Part shown: piece after piece, positions 25,359-34,667 of the stretch
How positions within the stretch are numbered: position 1 is the stretch's first letter
Layout of the letters: each line of letters begins with the position of its first letter
Assembly (NCBI RefSeq): GCF_030929615.1
Contig: NZ_JAVFVU010000029.1
Span: forward strand, 1-64,000
From: Dyadobacter sp. LHD-138
GTDB taxonomy: Bacteria > Bacteroidota > Bacteroidia > Cytophagales > Spirosomataceae
Reading direction: 5' to 3'
Length of the DNA stretch: 64,000 nucleotides
Translations under genes and position numbers: made by a program
The notes under the pieces: model-generated
Seen by the model: the letters and a program-made list of their open reading frames with translations, nothing else
What the model was told of the DNA's origin: nothing
Database searches by the model: none

Positions 25359-28300
25359 TTATAAGTTTTTCAAATAAGTTGATAATTCGATTTCTATCAA
25401 AGTCCCGGTTCCCTGCCCCCCCGCATCATATTTATCCGTTATTTTCAGGCTTGCGTGATTTCCCTGTCGTTGCAAAAGATCTATCCGGTCTTTGGAAATC
25501 TGTAACCCTCTGGACTCATGCCGCTTGGATTTGCTGTTTTGTTCTTTCAGTTCAAATGACTTCAGCCTGCCAATCCCGTTGTCCTCAATGCGGCACAAGA
25601 ACAGTTCCTCATTAATTTTCCTGAATTCTATCATCAGTTCTCTTTCACCATCTTTATGCATCAATCCGTGCCATAATGCGTTTTCCACGTACGGTTGCAC
25701 CAGCATGGAAGGCAGACAGACCTGATCTTCTTCCAATGCCTCATCCACCATGATGACGTAGGAAAAACTTTGTTCGAAGCGCATCTGTTCCAATTCCAGA
25801 TACAACTCCAATACCTCCCGCTCCTCTTCCACCGAAACCAGGTTACGCCCTGAATTATTAAGTACCATTCGGAAAAGCTTAGAAAATTTGGTCAGATATT
25901 TACTTGCTTCTTTATACTTTTCCGTGACAATACATTCCTGAATACTGTTCAGACAATTGAAAACAAAATGCGGATTCATCTGCGCCCGCAAAGCCTTCAA
26001 CTGGCTCTCTGCTAGCATTTTGTTAATTTCCAGCAACATAATCTCCTTTTCCTGCGCCTGTCCCTCGGCAATGGCTTCGGCAATTTTATTGGCACTTATC
26101 GAAGCAATGGTGGTTAGCGCCTTGGCATGATCTTCGGTAAAAAAATTTTTCTGGTGATGTTCCGAATCAATAACCCCGATCACCTTCCCATCGTGCAGGA
26201 TCGGCACGGCGATCTCCGACTGCCTGACCTCATCATCGACAATATACCTTTCATCCTTTCTGGTGTCACCAATAATCAGGGGCTTCCCAATGGAAGCAAC
26301 CGTGCCCACGATTCCTTTTCCTACTTCGATCTCAATGGGATTAATAATTTCATGACCCTTTGGGTTTTTAGGACCGTAAGCGGCCTTTTGTACCAGCCTG
26401 TTCTTCTCCGCATCCAGCAGATATACCACGCAGTCTTCGAATCTTAACTGAGAAATACAATTACGTGCAATGTCCCAGCAAATTTCGTTTACCGAGTTTT
26501 CGCCATATACCGAATTTGCAAAATAATCGATCGTTTTTTCAATACTTCTTTTCTGTCTCCTATCCTGTAAATTCCTGTAAACCAAAAACAAAAGTATCAG
26601 GACGATTAGAAAACAAATAAAATAAAAGCCCCAGGTTTGCCACCAGTGCGGTTTGACAAGCACATGCAGCACCGTTATCTCGCGCATCCACGTCCCTTGC
26701 TCGTCCGTGCTTCTGACTTTGAAAATATATTTTCCCGGCAAAAGATTGGTATACGAAGCCGTGATTCCGCGTCCGGCATTCACCCAGTCCTTGTCAATGC
26801 CTTCCAACTGAAAACTGTACTGAAGCGAAGGAATATCCCGGTGACTAAAAGAGGCATACTGGAAAGTAAGGTAATCCTCATCCGGTTCAACTTCCAGAAA
26901 ACCGTTATTTTCAAAGTCTGTTTTTTCTTCTCCAAAGATTTTGACAGAGGTAAGATTTGGCGATTTTTTTACCGGTATTCGCGCAAATCGAAAAGGATCG
27001 ATGACGGCAATATGATCCAGCATGACCGCATAAACTTTCCCACTGGCGATCGTCAGGTTATTCCAGTAATCCTGCAACGTTTTGCCCATCTCAATTTCAA
27101 CTTTGGTAACGGCCCTGGTAGCGGGATTAAAAAACATAAGTCCTTCCCGGCTTGCGGCCCAAATGGCCCCGCGCGCATCAATGCCGATACTCGATATGTG
27201 ATCATACAAAAGCCCATTACTGGTATCCACACTGTCGATAACTCCGCCTTTTTGATTCATCCCCAGAATCCCCCGTCCCGCAGGAGCGCTCCATATATTG
27301 CCGACTTGATCTTCCACGAGCTTGCTGACATAAAACTCATGCGGATTAGATACCGGCAAAACCGAAAATTGCTCCGTAGCATAGTCAAATTTCAATAGGC
27401 CGGTTCCGTTCATGGCAAAGTAAATATTATGATTACGGAGTTCGACGAAACTCTGGCAATTGTTATAGGTAAACAAGCCGTGGTCAGCCTCCGTACCATC
27501 ATAGCGGTCGATTTTTCCGGTTTCAGGGTCGTACCGGTAAATAGCATCCTGCATCACATGAAACCATATTTTACCTTTGTGATCTGCAAAAACAAAATTC
27601 ACCAGTCTTCCCGCCAGATTTCCTTTACCCGGATTTAGCCTTTTCAGCGTCGCATCACCTTTTTTCAGGAAAAACAAACCATCCTCTCCCGCAAACCACC
27701 AGGTATCCTTATACTTGGCCGACATGGTAAACCTGTTCCGCATTAAATCAGGAACAACGTACTTTTTGTAAGTTCCGTCAATCATATTGTAAGCAACAAC
27801 CCCGTCTTCCTTACTTGCCATGATCACATCGCCGTCGATACTGATATGATTTGCCTGTGCAAAACCGGTCTGAAGCAAGAAACGGAAACTTGGCAATTTA
27901 TAGATGGCCACCAAAGGATACTGCGCCTGACTTTTACTAACGCCATTGATCGTCCCGATCCAGACATTTTCTTCTTCATCCTCGATAATATCCCGGAAAT
28001 GGCCGTAACCAATGGTATAAGTTTCGTTCTGACTGTAAGGGATTTTTTTGATCGGCTTGTCAGGTTCCTTGATAAATGCCGAAAAAAGCCAGGTCGAAAT
28101 CCACAGGCGGTCTTTGCTATCGATGAACAGCCTGTTGCAGCCTTCATTGAGCACGATTCCGTCCAGTTCCAGATATTTTCGAATTGTATTTTTCCGCCAA
28201 TCCCAAAAGTTAAGCGACGGGTCGTCATCACTGCCATACCAAACATTGCCATGACGGTCAACAGCAATGGCGTGTACGTTCGCAAAGTTGAGCAAGGGAA

Positions 28301-28937
28301 GGTGCAGTGGATTATATTCCCTGCTATAAACTTTCCTGGTTTTTAAATCGATAAAAAATGGTTTGCTTGCAGCCACCCAAAAGCCATTCCTGGCCGTGTC
28401 CCAAACCATCGTCGACAGGGCATAGTCTTCCTTATCGAGTATCTTCGCCTCTGAAAAAAAAGAAGTTACAGGAAAGATTTTCCCCTGATCATAAATATAA
28501 ATTTTTGAAGAAGTCCCCAATCTTGTCCCGATCCAGATCCTGTTGCTGTTATCCTCCTGGATCGAAGCGATCACATCTTCCTTCAAAACGTCAAACCGAT
28601 GATCCGTCAAAAAACGTCCTGTCCGCTTGTCAAATAACATCAGCCCTTTCCGCGTACCGATCAGTAGCGTGTCGTTTCCGTTAAAAGATTTTATGGAATT
28701 AATATACGGATTTTTAGCTCCGTCACCATTTTTGTATTGCTTGATTACCGCCCCATCGTAGCGGTTAAGCCCGTTCGTTGTACCAATCCATAAAAAACCA
28801 TCCCTGTCCTTATGAAGTGCCCTAACCTGCTTGGCACTAAGCCCATCCTGCCATTTGAGATTTTGAAATATAGTCTGTGCCGGTAAAAATAACGGTATAA
28901 GACAAAACAATACAACTGTAAAAATCTTCCGATACAT
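25359..28937 (-). CDS. Propeller sensor histidine kinase with Y_Y_Y, GAF and LytS-type kinase domains
   Basis: The 1192-residue one-piece sensor has a signal peptide, a periplasmic two-bladed propeller array (about 20-690; repeated units such as DGFLWIGTTNGLNRYDG), a Y_Y_Y immunoglobulin-like domain (about 700-760), one membrane helix (about 766-786: FYFICFLIVLILLFLVY), a cytoplasmic GAF domain (about 805-955, with GKGIVGTVASIGKPLIIGDT) and a His_kinase/HATPase module with phospho-acceptor H990 in MNPHFVFNCLNSIQE. GAF domains are not standard in propeller kinases of this type, so a second, cytoplasmic input is likely. The periplasmic part presumably senses a glycan or envelope product. It forms a two-gene unit with the LytTR regulator. 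Confidence 0.92.
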   Translation of the reverse strand: MYRKIFTVVLFCLIPLFLPAQTIFQNLKWQDGLSAKQVRALHKDRDGFLWIGTTNGLNRYDGAVIKQYKNGDGAKNPYINSIKSFNGNDTLLIGTRKGLMLFDKRTGRFLTDHRFDVLKEDVIASIQEDNSNRIWIGTRLGTSSKIYIYDQGKIFPVTSFFSEAKILDKEDYALSTMVWDTARNGFWVAASKPFFIDLKTRKVYSREYNPLHLPLLNFANVHAIAVDRHGNVWYGSDDDPSLNFWDWRKNTIRKYLELDGIVLNEGCNRLFIDSKDRLWISTWLFSAFIKEPDKPIKKIPYSQNETYTIGYGHFRDIIEDEEENVWIGTINGVSKSQAQYPLVAIYKLPSFRFLLQTGFAQANHISIDGDVIMASKEDGVVAYNMIDGTYKKYVVPDLMRNRFTMSAKYKDTWWFAGEDGLFFLKKGDATLKRLNPGKGNLAGRLVNFVFADHKGKIWFHVMQDAIYRYDPETGKIDRYDGTEADHGLFTYNNCQSFVELRNHNIYFAMNGTGLLKFDYATEQFSVLPVSNPHEFYVSKLVEDQVGNIWSAPAGRGILGMNQKGGVIDSVDTSNGLLYDHISSIGIDARGAIWAASREGLMFFNPATRAVTKVEIEMGKTLQDYWNNLTIASGKVYAVMLDHIAVIDPFRFARIPVKKSPNLTSVKIFGEEKTDFENNGFLEVEPDEDYLTFQYASFSHRDIPSLQYSFQLEGIDKDWVNAGRGITASYTNLLPGKYIFKVRSTDEQGTWMREITVLHVLVKPHWWQTWGFYFICFLIVLILLFLVYRNLQDRRQKRSIEKTIDYFANSVYGENSVNEICWDIARNCISQLRFEDCVVYLLDAEKNRLVQKAAYGPKNPKGHEIINPIEIEVGKGIVGTVASIGKPLIIGDTRKDERYIVDDEVRQSEIAVPILHDGKVIGVIDSEHHQKNFFTEDHAKALTTIASISANKIAEAIAEGQAQEKEIMLLEINKMLAESQLKALRAQMNPHFVFNCLNSIQECIVTEKYKEASKYLTKFSKLFRMVLNNSGRNLVSVEEEREVLELYLELEQMRFEQSFSYVIMVDEALEEDQVCLPSMLVQPYVENALWHGLMHKDGERELMIEFRKINEELFLCRIEDNGIGRLKSFELKEQNSKSKRHESRGLQISKDRIDLLQRQGNHASLKITDKYDAGGQGTGTLIEIELSTYLKNL

Positions 28938-29051
28938 ATTGTTGAGTCGTTAAAACCTGCTTTTCATCCCCGTTTAATGAGTAATATAACCCTTTCGGGG
29001 GTAAATATTTTCAATCGGGTCAAATAAAAGTGTTATAAATCCTGTGACAAT

Positions 29052-29089
29052 AAAAAGGCCCGATAAAACTAGTTTTACCGGGCCTTTTT
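29052..29089 (-). terminator. Rho-independent terminator of the lipoprotein gene at 29106-29582
   Basis: AAAAAGGCCCG at 29052 pairs with CGGGCCTTTTT ending at 29089 around an AT-rich inner stem and CTAG loop. On the minus strand it comes 16 bases after the lipoprotein stop and ends in a T-run. It probably also works on the plus strand. Confidence 0.85.
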
Positions 29090-29105
29090 ATTCTATTTTC
29101 AGGAA

Positions 29106-29582
29106 TTACTTTTTCTTGAATTCCAGATAGTCTTCACCAGATCCACTGGTTGTCGTGTTCGCCCACTGCAATTTAATATTCAGCTGAACCACGCCGGAAG
29201 CATTCGTCACTTTCGTTGCAACACCGCTCAGTTTTTGTTTAAGCGCTTCTCCACTTGTTCGTGTTACATCCACAACTTCATCAATGGTAAAGCTATCCTC
29301 AGCAGTTACCTTTGCTTCCTTAATCACCCTGCTCTGAATATCGGTTATCACTGTTCCCGATGCCGAAACTTTAATACTCTTTGTATAATTGATTGCCAAA
29401 ATATTTTTGTCCGTATTGGTAATATCCCAGTTCTGAACCGCCGTGGTACCACCGTCGACAGTAGTAGTAGAATAAGTACCCACGAATGCCGGCGCGTAGT
29501 CCGGTTCCACTGGCGCATCCTTTTCCTTATCCTTGCATGCAACAAGCAAAACAACGAGACACAAAACGATTAATTTTCTCAT
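29106..29582 (-). CDS. Putative lipoprotein of unknown function
   Basis: The 158-residue protein has a clear lipoprotein signal (MRKLIVLCLVVLLVAC, acceptor Cys16) followed by a short charged linker and a threonine/serine-rich beta domain (VGTYSTTTVDGGTTAVQNW, later KLQWANTTTSGSGEDYLEF). It is probably a secreted or outer-membrane-anchored beta-sandwich protein. It is a single-gene unit, bounded by a -7 element upstream and a strong terminator downstream. I recognise no known function. Confidence 0.7.
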   Translation of the reverse strand: MRKLIVLCLVVLLVACKDKEKDAPVEPDYAPAFVGTYSTTTVDGGTTAVQNWDITNTDKNILAINYTKSIKVSASGTVITDIQSRVIKEAKVTAEDSFTIDEVVDVTRTSGEALKQKLSGVATKVTNASGVVQLNIKLQWANTTTSGSGEDYLEFKKK

Positions 29583-29611
29583 GCTTAAATTTTAAATGAA
29601 AGTTTGGTGAT

Positions 29612-29620
29612 GCAAATGTA
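29612..29620 (-). promoter_or_regulatory. Bacteroidota -7 promoter element for the 29106-29582 lipoprotein gene
   Basis: The minus strand reads TACATTTGC, an exact match to TAnnTTTGY, 29 bases upstream of the ATG at 29582. Confidence 0.55.
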
Positions 29621-29716
29621 AAAACACATTGAATATATTCCATTTATAACGGAAATAATATCAAAATTGCATAACGCTATTAATATTTTTAATTGTTTAA
29701 AACCTTAGTTTCCAGA

Positions 29717-30670
29717 TCAAAAGGGCAGTTTCCCGAGATCGACGTTGCCGCCGGAAATAATTACCCCGACTTTTTTGCCCTGAAAAAGTTCTCTATTTTT
29801 CAAGACTGCCGCCAAAACCACCGCCCCGGAAGGTTCTACAACAATTTTCATCCGCTCCCACAGCAGCCGCATGGCCGCAATAATTTCCTCGTCCGAAACC
29901 GTCAGTATATCCTTCACATGTTTCCTTATTATTTCCAGATTTTTGGGTCCTAGTGGTGTTAGCAAACCATCAGCAATGGTTTTTACAAACGGAGCTTTCT
30001 CAACCTTACCACTTTTAAATGAAAGTATGGCATCGGCAGCCCCTTCGGGTTCTCCGGCAAAAACTTCCGTTCCGGGCGAAAAATAATGGGCCGACAATGA
30101 GGTTCCGCTCAGAAGTCCTCCGCCACCCACGGGTGCGATAATCGCATCAAGCTTAACGCCCGCATCCTCAATCAGCTCTTTCGCCGCGGTCCCTTGCCCG
30201 GCTATCACTTCGTAATTGTTAAAAGGATGGACAAAAGCTGCGCCCGTTTTTTTTACGATCGCGTCAACCGTATTTTGGCGATCTTCCGGCGTATTCGGGC
30301 AAAATGTGATCTCGGCCCCATAATTTTCCACGCCTTTAACTTTTACACTCGCTGAGTTATCCGGCATCACAATATAGGCTTTCGCTCCCACTTTGGCAGC
30401 TGCAAAAGATATCGCCTGCGCGTGGTTTCCCGACGAATGCGTCGTTACACCATTTTTCAACTGTTCTTTTGAAAGGGATAAAACCGCATTCAAACCACCT
30501 CTGGCCTTAAATGCTCCGATCTTCTGAAAGTTTTCACATTTAAAAAACAGCTCCGCTCCTGATAGCTCGTTTATGAATTGCGAGGTCAGAATAGGCGTTC
30601 TGTGAATATATGGAGTAATAAGGATGTGCGCTTTTTCAATAACTTCTTTATCAGGAATACTTTCGCTCAT
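29717..30670 (-). CDS. Threonine/serine dehydratase-like PLP enzyme (fold type II)
   Basis: The 317-residue protein starts with TPYIHRTPILTS and has the PLP lysine K55 in KIGAFKARGG, the substrate-binding SSGNHAQAIS and the phosphate loop APVGGGGLLSG; VISGGNVDLGKL closes the fold. The length without a C-terminal ACT domain fits catabolic threonine dehydratase or serine racemase rather than biosynthetic IlvA. It would convert L-threonine or L-serine to the 2-oxo acid and ammonia, producing the enamines RidA handles, though ridA is 27 kb away. Choice between dehydratase and racemase cannot be made from sequence alone. Confidence 0.85.
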   Translation of the reverse strand: MSESIPDKEVIEKAHILITPYIHRTPILTSQFINELSGAELFFKCENFQKIGAFKARGGLNAVLSLSKEQLKNGVTTHSSGNHAQAISFAAAKVGAKAYIVMPDNSASVKVKGVENYGAEITFCPNTPEDRQNTVDAIVKKTGAAFVHPFNNYEVIAGQGTAAKELIEDAGVKLDAIIAPVGGGGLLSGTSLSAHYFSPGTEVFAGEPEGAADAILSFKSGKVEKAPFVKTIADGLLTPLGPKNLEIIRKHVKDILTVSDEEIIAAMRLLWERMKIVVEPSGAVVLAAVLKNRELFQGKKVGVIISGGNVDLGKLPF

Positions 30671-30825
30671 AATATGATTTATATTACGTTTTTTCTTTTA
30701 TTTTTACAATTATCAGTAACTTCCCAAGCCTGGTTTCACAACATACAAAAATCCGGTTTCCCAATCTATTTTTTCCTGAACCAATAAACAGCGCGTCAGA
30801 AATACAGCCTAAAAGTATCAAAATT

Positions 30826-32499
30826 ATGATTCAAACCCGATTAATACCCAGAACCCCGTCTGCATACGATCCACCGTTATTGATAAAATCATTGCTGGCC
30901 CAAACTTTAAAATACAATCCGCAAAGAGAGATCATTTATCGCAATCTTTTCCGAATGGATTATTTTGAGTTTAACCGCCGGGTACGCAGGCTTGGCAATC
31001 TACTTGAAACATTGGACGTAAAACCCGGCGATATGGTTGGCGTGATGGACTGGGACAGCCACCGGTATCTGGAATGCTTTTTCGGGATTCCTTCCTATGG
31101 CGCTATTTTACACACCATCAACGTCAGACTCTCCCCTGCCCAGATTTTGTATACGATCAATCATGCGGAAGACAGGATTATACTGGTTCACGAAGATTTC
31201 GTTCCAATTCTCGAAGCCATAAAAGATCAGATTACGACGGTAAAAAAATATGTGATAATCAGTGATAAAGTTTATGCTGACAGTAAAACCGAAGTTATAA
31301 AACCCTCATTTGAAATTGCGGGCGAATATGAAGCATTACTTGCCCAGCAAAGTGACGTTTTCGAATTTCCCGACTTTGATGAAAATACCTGGGCAACCAG
31401 CTTTTATACGACCGGCACAACCGGAGACCCCAAGGGTGTTTACTTTTCACACCGGCAGCTGTTCATGCACACGATGGGACTGATCTCCTATTTTTGCGGA
31501 TATCGCGCGCTGCCTTTTACAGACCAGGATGTCTATATGCCGCTCACACCGCTGTTCCACGTCCATGCCTGGGGCTTTCCGTTTGTAGCCACGATGCTGA
31601 ATAATAAGCAGGTTTATCCTGGGCGCTATGAACCCGATATGCTGGCTGGCCTGCTGAAAGAACATAAAGTAACATTATCCCATTGCGTACCAACAATTTT
31701 AAATATGGTGATCAACTGCGAAGCTGCCAAACAGACAGACTTGTCTAAATGGAAGGTTTTGATAGGCGGTTCAGCCCTGACGGTTGGCCTGGCAAAGGCA
31801 GCAAATGCTATGGGCATTACGGTTTCGGCGGGTTATGGAATGTCGGAAACCGCACCAGTTTTGGCTGTTGCTTATCTGGATGAAACGCAGCAGAATCTTT
31901 CACCGGAAGAAGCCCTGAGTTTTCGCATAAAGGCCGGTCGTGTATCACCGTTCTCGGAATTACGTATTATCGATGAAGAGGGGAATTTCCTGCCGCACGA
32001 TGGAAAATCTGTCGGCGAAATTGTTGGCAGAAGCCCATGGATGACGCAGGGGTATTTTAAAGACCCTGAAAACTCGGAGAAACTATGGCGTAACGGTTGG
32101 TTACATACGGGAGATGTCGGATCAATTGACGAACAATATTATCTTACCATTTCTGACCGTGTAAAAGATGTAATAAAAACTGGCGGCGAATGGGTATCTT
32201 CTCTGGATATTGAAAATCTGTTATCACAAATTGAAGGCGTTGGCGAGGTTGCGGTGGTGGGTTTGCCGGACGCACGCTGGGGAGAACGACCACAGGCACT
32301 GGTTGTGCCCAAAGCTGATTTTCAGGCATCACTGACAGCAGCGTTTATCCGGTCGGAATTACAAAAGGGAGTAGATGCCGGTAAAATCAATAAGTGGTAC
32401 GTCCCCGATCAGATCCATCTGGTAAAGGAAATTCCAAAAACTAGTGTCGGGAAAATTGATAAAAAGAAGATTCGTAAGGAATTAAGTGAGAAGATTTAG
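30826..32499 (+). CDS. Acyl-CoA synthetase (AMP-forming fatty-acid CoA ligase)
   Basis: The 557-residue protein is a full ANL-superfamily enzyme: P-loop-like FYTTGTTGDPKGVYFSHRQ, LTPLFHVHAWGFPF, the A5 motif GYGMSETAPVL, A7 with WLHTGDVGSID, A8 with DRVKDVIKTGGEWVSSLDIE and the C-terminal catalytic lysine in KTSVGKIDKK. The FHVHAWG and GGEWVSS motifs are those of medium- or long-chain fatty-acid-CoA ligases. It activates a carboxylic acid to its CoA ester using ATP. It is divergent from the dehydratase gene and has no other beta-oxidation gene beside it. Confidence 0.9.
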   Translation: MIQTRLIPRTPSAYDPPLLIKSLLAQTLKYNPQREIIYRNLFRMDYFEFNRRVRRLGNLLETLDVKPGDMVGVMDWDSHRYLECFFGIPSYGAILHTINVRLSPAQILYTINHAEDRIILVHEDFVPILEAIKDQITTVKKYVIISDKVYADSKTEVIKPSFEIAGEYEALLAQQSDVFEFPDFDENTWATSFYTTGTTGDPKGVYFSHRQLFMHTMGLISYFCGYRALPFTDQDVYMPLTPLFHVHAWGFPFVATMLNNKQVYPGRYEPDMLAGLLKEHKVTLSHCVPTILNMVINCEAAKQTDLSKWKVLIGGSALTVGLAKAANAMGITVSAGYGMSETAPVLAVAYLDETQQNLSPEEALSFRIKAGRVSPFSELRIIDEEGNFLPHDGKSVGEIVGRSPWMTQGYFKDPENSEKLWRNGWLHTGDVGSIDEQYYLTISDRVKDVIKTGGEWVSSLDIENLLSQIEGVGEVAVVGLPDARWGERPQALVVPKADFQASLTAAFIRSELQKGVDAGKINKWYVPDQIHLVKEIPKTSVGKIDKKKIRKELSEKI

Positions 32500-32584
32500 T
32501 TATGTAAGACGGAAGTAGGGACCTTGCACTTATCCTGCATCGCTCCCCAAAAACTGCGCAAGTAATCCTAAAATAAGACAAAAA

Positions 32585-32611
32585 AAGCCCGTCAGTCAGA
32601 CTGACGGGCTT
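32585..32611 (-). terminator. Rho-independent terminator between convergent acyl-CoA synthetase and OmpA genes
   Basis: AAGCCCGTCAG and CTGACGGGCTT form an exact 11-bp stem with a 5-base loop (TCAGA). On the minus strand it is followed by a run of T, making a strong terminator for the OmpA-family gene. It may also stop transcription from the synthetase side. Confidence 0.88.
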
Positions 32612-32639
32612 CTCTATTTTCTTTCAAAAACCGGTTTTC

Positions 32640-33527
32640 TTATTTACCTGCGTTCGGTGTATACAGGTTAAAGAACTGATCCAATTTCGGGGTAATGATG
32701 ATTTCCGTACGACGGTTCAAACTGCGGTTAGCAGGAGAATCGTTTGCAGCCTTAGGAAGATATTCTCCACGGCCACCAGCGATCAAGCGAACCGGCTCAA
32801 CTCCGTATTTCTTTTGAAGTGTACGGGCAACCGAAGTAGCACGCAACACGCTCAAATCCCAGTTATCAGCCACTTTGTCCGTAGCGATAGGTACATTATC
32901 CGTATGACCTTCGATCAAGATTTCGATTTCTTTGTAGTCGTTCAGGATCTTAGCAACTTTCGCAAGTACTGTCTCAGCTTGTGAATTGATCACAGAACTT
33001 CCCGATTTGAAAAGCATTTTGTCAGAAAGAGAAACGTAAACCACACCTTTTTTCACTTCAATCTGAACATCTTCGTCACTAACATCTGCCAATGACCGTT
33101 TCAGGTTCAACACAAGTGCCATGTTAAGAGAATCTTTACGCTGGATGCTTGCGTTAAGGTCGCGAATCTGACCGCCTTGTACGTTCATCATTTCAAGAGA
33201 TTTCTTGATGCTTTCAGAACCTTCCTTGCTGATCACCGAAAGATCAGACATACGATCAAGAAGGCTGTTGTTGTTTTTCTTAAGGAAATCAAGCTGATCT
33301 TCCAGTTCTTTTACTTTGTGATTTTTGGCAGTAAGCTCATCATTTTTAAGCTTAATATCATTGTTCAAACTTGCTGTTCTACTATCACAGTCATTCAAAT
33401 CGGCTCTCGCTTTATCAAGTTGGATCTGAATTTCATTTGCCTTGTTCACAGCGGCAGTCATTTTTTTCTTGCTTGCACACGAGCCGAGTACAAACAACAT
33501 AGCAACGGCTAAGAGCGTTTTTTTCAT
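32640..33527 (-). CDS. OmpA family lipoprotein
   Basis: The 295-residue protein has a lipoprotein signal with acceptor Cys17 (FVLGSC), a long coiled-coil region (about residues 25-130, rich in K, D, L and N, such as KARADLNDCDSRTASLNNDI), and a C-terminal OmpA peptidoglycan-binding domain with EIEILIEGHTDNVPI, LSVLRATSVARTL and SLNRRTEIII. It anchors the outer membrane to the cell wall or spans the periplasm. A -7 element lies 28 bases upstream and a terminator follows, so it is a single-gene transcript. Confidence 0.92.
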   Translation of the reverse strand: MKKTLLAVAMLFVLGSCASKKKMTAAVNKANEIQIQLDKARADLNDCDSRTASLNNDIKLKNDELTAKNHKVKELEDQLDFLKKNNNSLLDRMSDLSVISKEGSESIKKSLEMMNVQGGQIRDLNASIQRKDSLNMALVLNLKRSLADVSDEDVQIEVKKGVVYVSLSDKMLFKSGSSVINSQAETVLAKVAKILNDYKEIEILIEGHTDNVPIATDKVADNWDLSVLRATSVARTLQKKYGVEPVRLIAGGRGEYLPKAANDSPANRSLNRRTEIIITPKLDQFFNLYTPNAGK

Positions 33528-33555
33528 AAGTTATCAGGGTTTTACTAAAAATAAT

Positions 33556-33564
33556 ACAAATTTA
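33556..33564 (-). promoter_or_regulatory. Bacteroidota -7 promoter element for the OmpA-family gene
   Basis: The minus strand reads TAAATTTGT, matching TAnnTTTGY, 28 bases upstream of the ATG at 33527. Confidence 0.5.
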
Positions 33565-33692
33565 AGTTCAACATAGTTTATCGGACTATGGTCTAGAAAA
33601 TCGTGCCAGACTTCCTGTTTCATCCCTTCACAAAGCACAGTATTATTACCAGCAATACCAATAAAGGGCCATTCAATCCTCAATAAATAAAA

Positions 33693-33723
33693 AGCATTAT
33701 CTCGTTTGAAACGAGATAATGCT
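33693..33723 (-). terminator. Perfect 31-base palindromic terminator of the GLPGLI gene
   Basis: AGCATTATCTCGTTT and AAACGAGATAATGCT are exact 15-base complements around one central base. On the minus strand a T-rich run (TTTTTATTTATT) follows immediately, so it should end transcription of the GLPGLI gene 121 bases upstream. The rest of 33528-33844 holds the OmpA promoter and no gene. Confidence 0.8.
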
Positions 33724-33844
33724 GAGCAAAGCAATCTTTTACCTTTACTTCTGAACCGCAAAGGTACTAAAACAATAAATTAATTCTACCTTAAAAATAT
33801 CTTTTTCTTTTGTTAATAAATCCTAATAAGCGTTAATCTAACAA

Positions 33845-34591
33845 TTAATATGGTAACGCCCAAAAAGGATTCCGATGTGCTTTTATACTGTCCCTGATAT
33901 GGGTAGATAACAATTGATCGTATTGCCGGTTCGTGATCTTTTTTCCCTTCAGTTTTTTAGGCACCCCGATATCTTCCTTATTGGCCTTCATTTCTATTTT
34001 TTTAGCGGTCACTGTGATATCACCATCGTTGACATCAAGTTCCAAAATCATACCCGGAAGTCCTCCATAGAGCTCGGGCCCAGCAGGCACCGGAAGGTTA
34101 TCAGCAAACCAGGCCGTAATCTTCTGTCCCTTGATCGTATCCTCAGTCACAGCCATCATACACATATATCCCGCAATTTCCTTGATCTTATTCATCACCT
34201 TCCATTTTGGCGATTGGATAGAATCTTCCACAATGTAAGTCTTGCCCAGCATCTCAATAACATCGGTCCGTTTTTCATTTTGCTGATCACGGTATATCCG
34301 GAAATCTTTTTCATTCCACGACCAACCTCCGTCATTTTCCTGATTTTGAGGGTAGGAATAGAACGTTTTATTTTCATTGAAATACAACTTCATATCCTTT
34401 TTGTACTCATCATTTTTCCCCCAGGTCATTTTCATTCTATCTTTTTCTTCGTTACTCAAAAAAGTCAGCCTCGAATAAATTCTTGTCCAATGATATGTTT
34501 TTTCATAAGTAATTTCACCTTCCATTTTCTGCGCTGAAACAGAAAGACAAGCAGTACTTAACAACAGCAGTGTTACAACCAGTGATTTCAT
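33845..34591 (-). CDS. GLPGLI family protein
   Basis: The 248-residue protein has a signal peptide ending at SVSAQ (near residue 20) and the diagnostic family motif YGGLPGMILELD, here GLPGM instead of GLPGLI. The preceding segment TIKGQKITAWFADNLPVPAGP is also typical. It begins MEGEITYEKTYHW after cleavage, as in other members. Function in the family is unknown; members often sit beside an outer-membrane receptor gene, as here (76 bases upstream), which suggests a joint periplasmic or outer-membrane role. A strong terminator lies downstream. Confidence 0.87.
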   Translation of the reverse strand: MKSLVVTLLLLSTACLSVSAQKMEGEITYEKTYHWTRIYSRLTFLSNEEKDRMKMTWGKNDEYKKDMKLYFNENKTFYSYPQNQENDGGWSWNEKDFRIYRDQQNEKRTDVIEMLGKTYIVEDSIQSPKWKVMNKIKEIAGYMCMMAVTEDTIKGQKITAWFADNLPVPAGPELYGGLPGMILELDVNDGDITVTAKKIEMKANKEDIGVPKKLKGKKITNRQYDQLLSTHIRDSIKAHRNPFWALPY

Positions 34592-34667
34592 ATAAAATCC
34601 TATTTTTATTTATGGCTTAATAAACGGATACCAACGACTAAAAAGCCCTTGGTATCCGCAAACGATT

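Noticed and set aside
26637..27398. Long plus-strand frame (253 codons) antisense to the propeller kinase
   Set aside because: The opposite strand encodes a complete multi-domain kinase; the antisense frame has no recognisable motif and basic random composition.
33534..33761. 75-codon minus-strand frame between the OmpA and GLPGLI genes
   Set aside because: It spans the perfect terminator palindrome and the OmpA promoter; composition is not protein-like.
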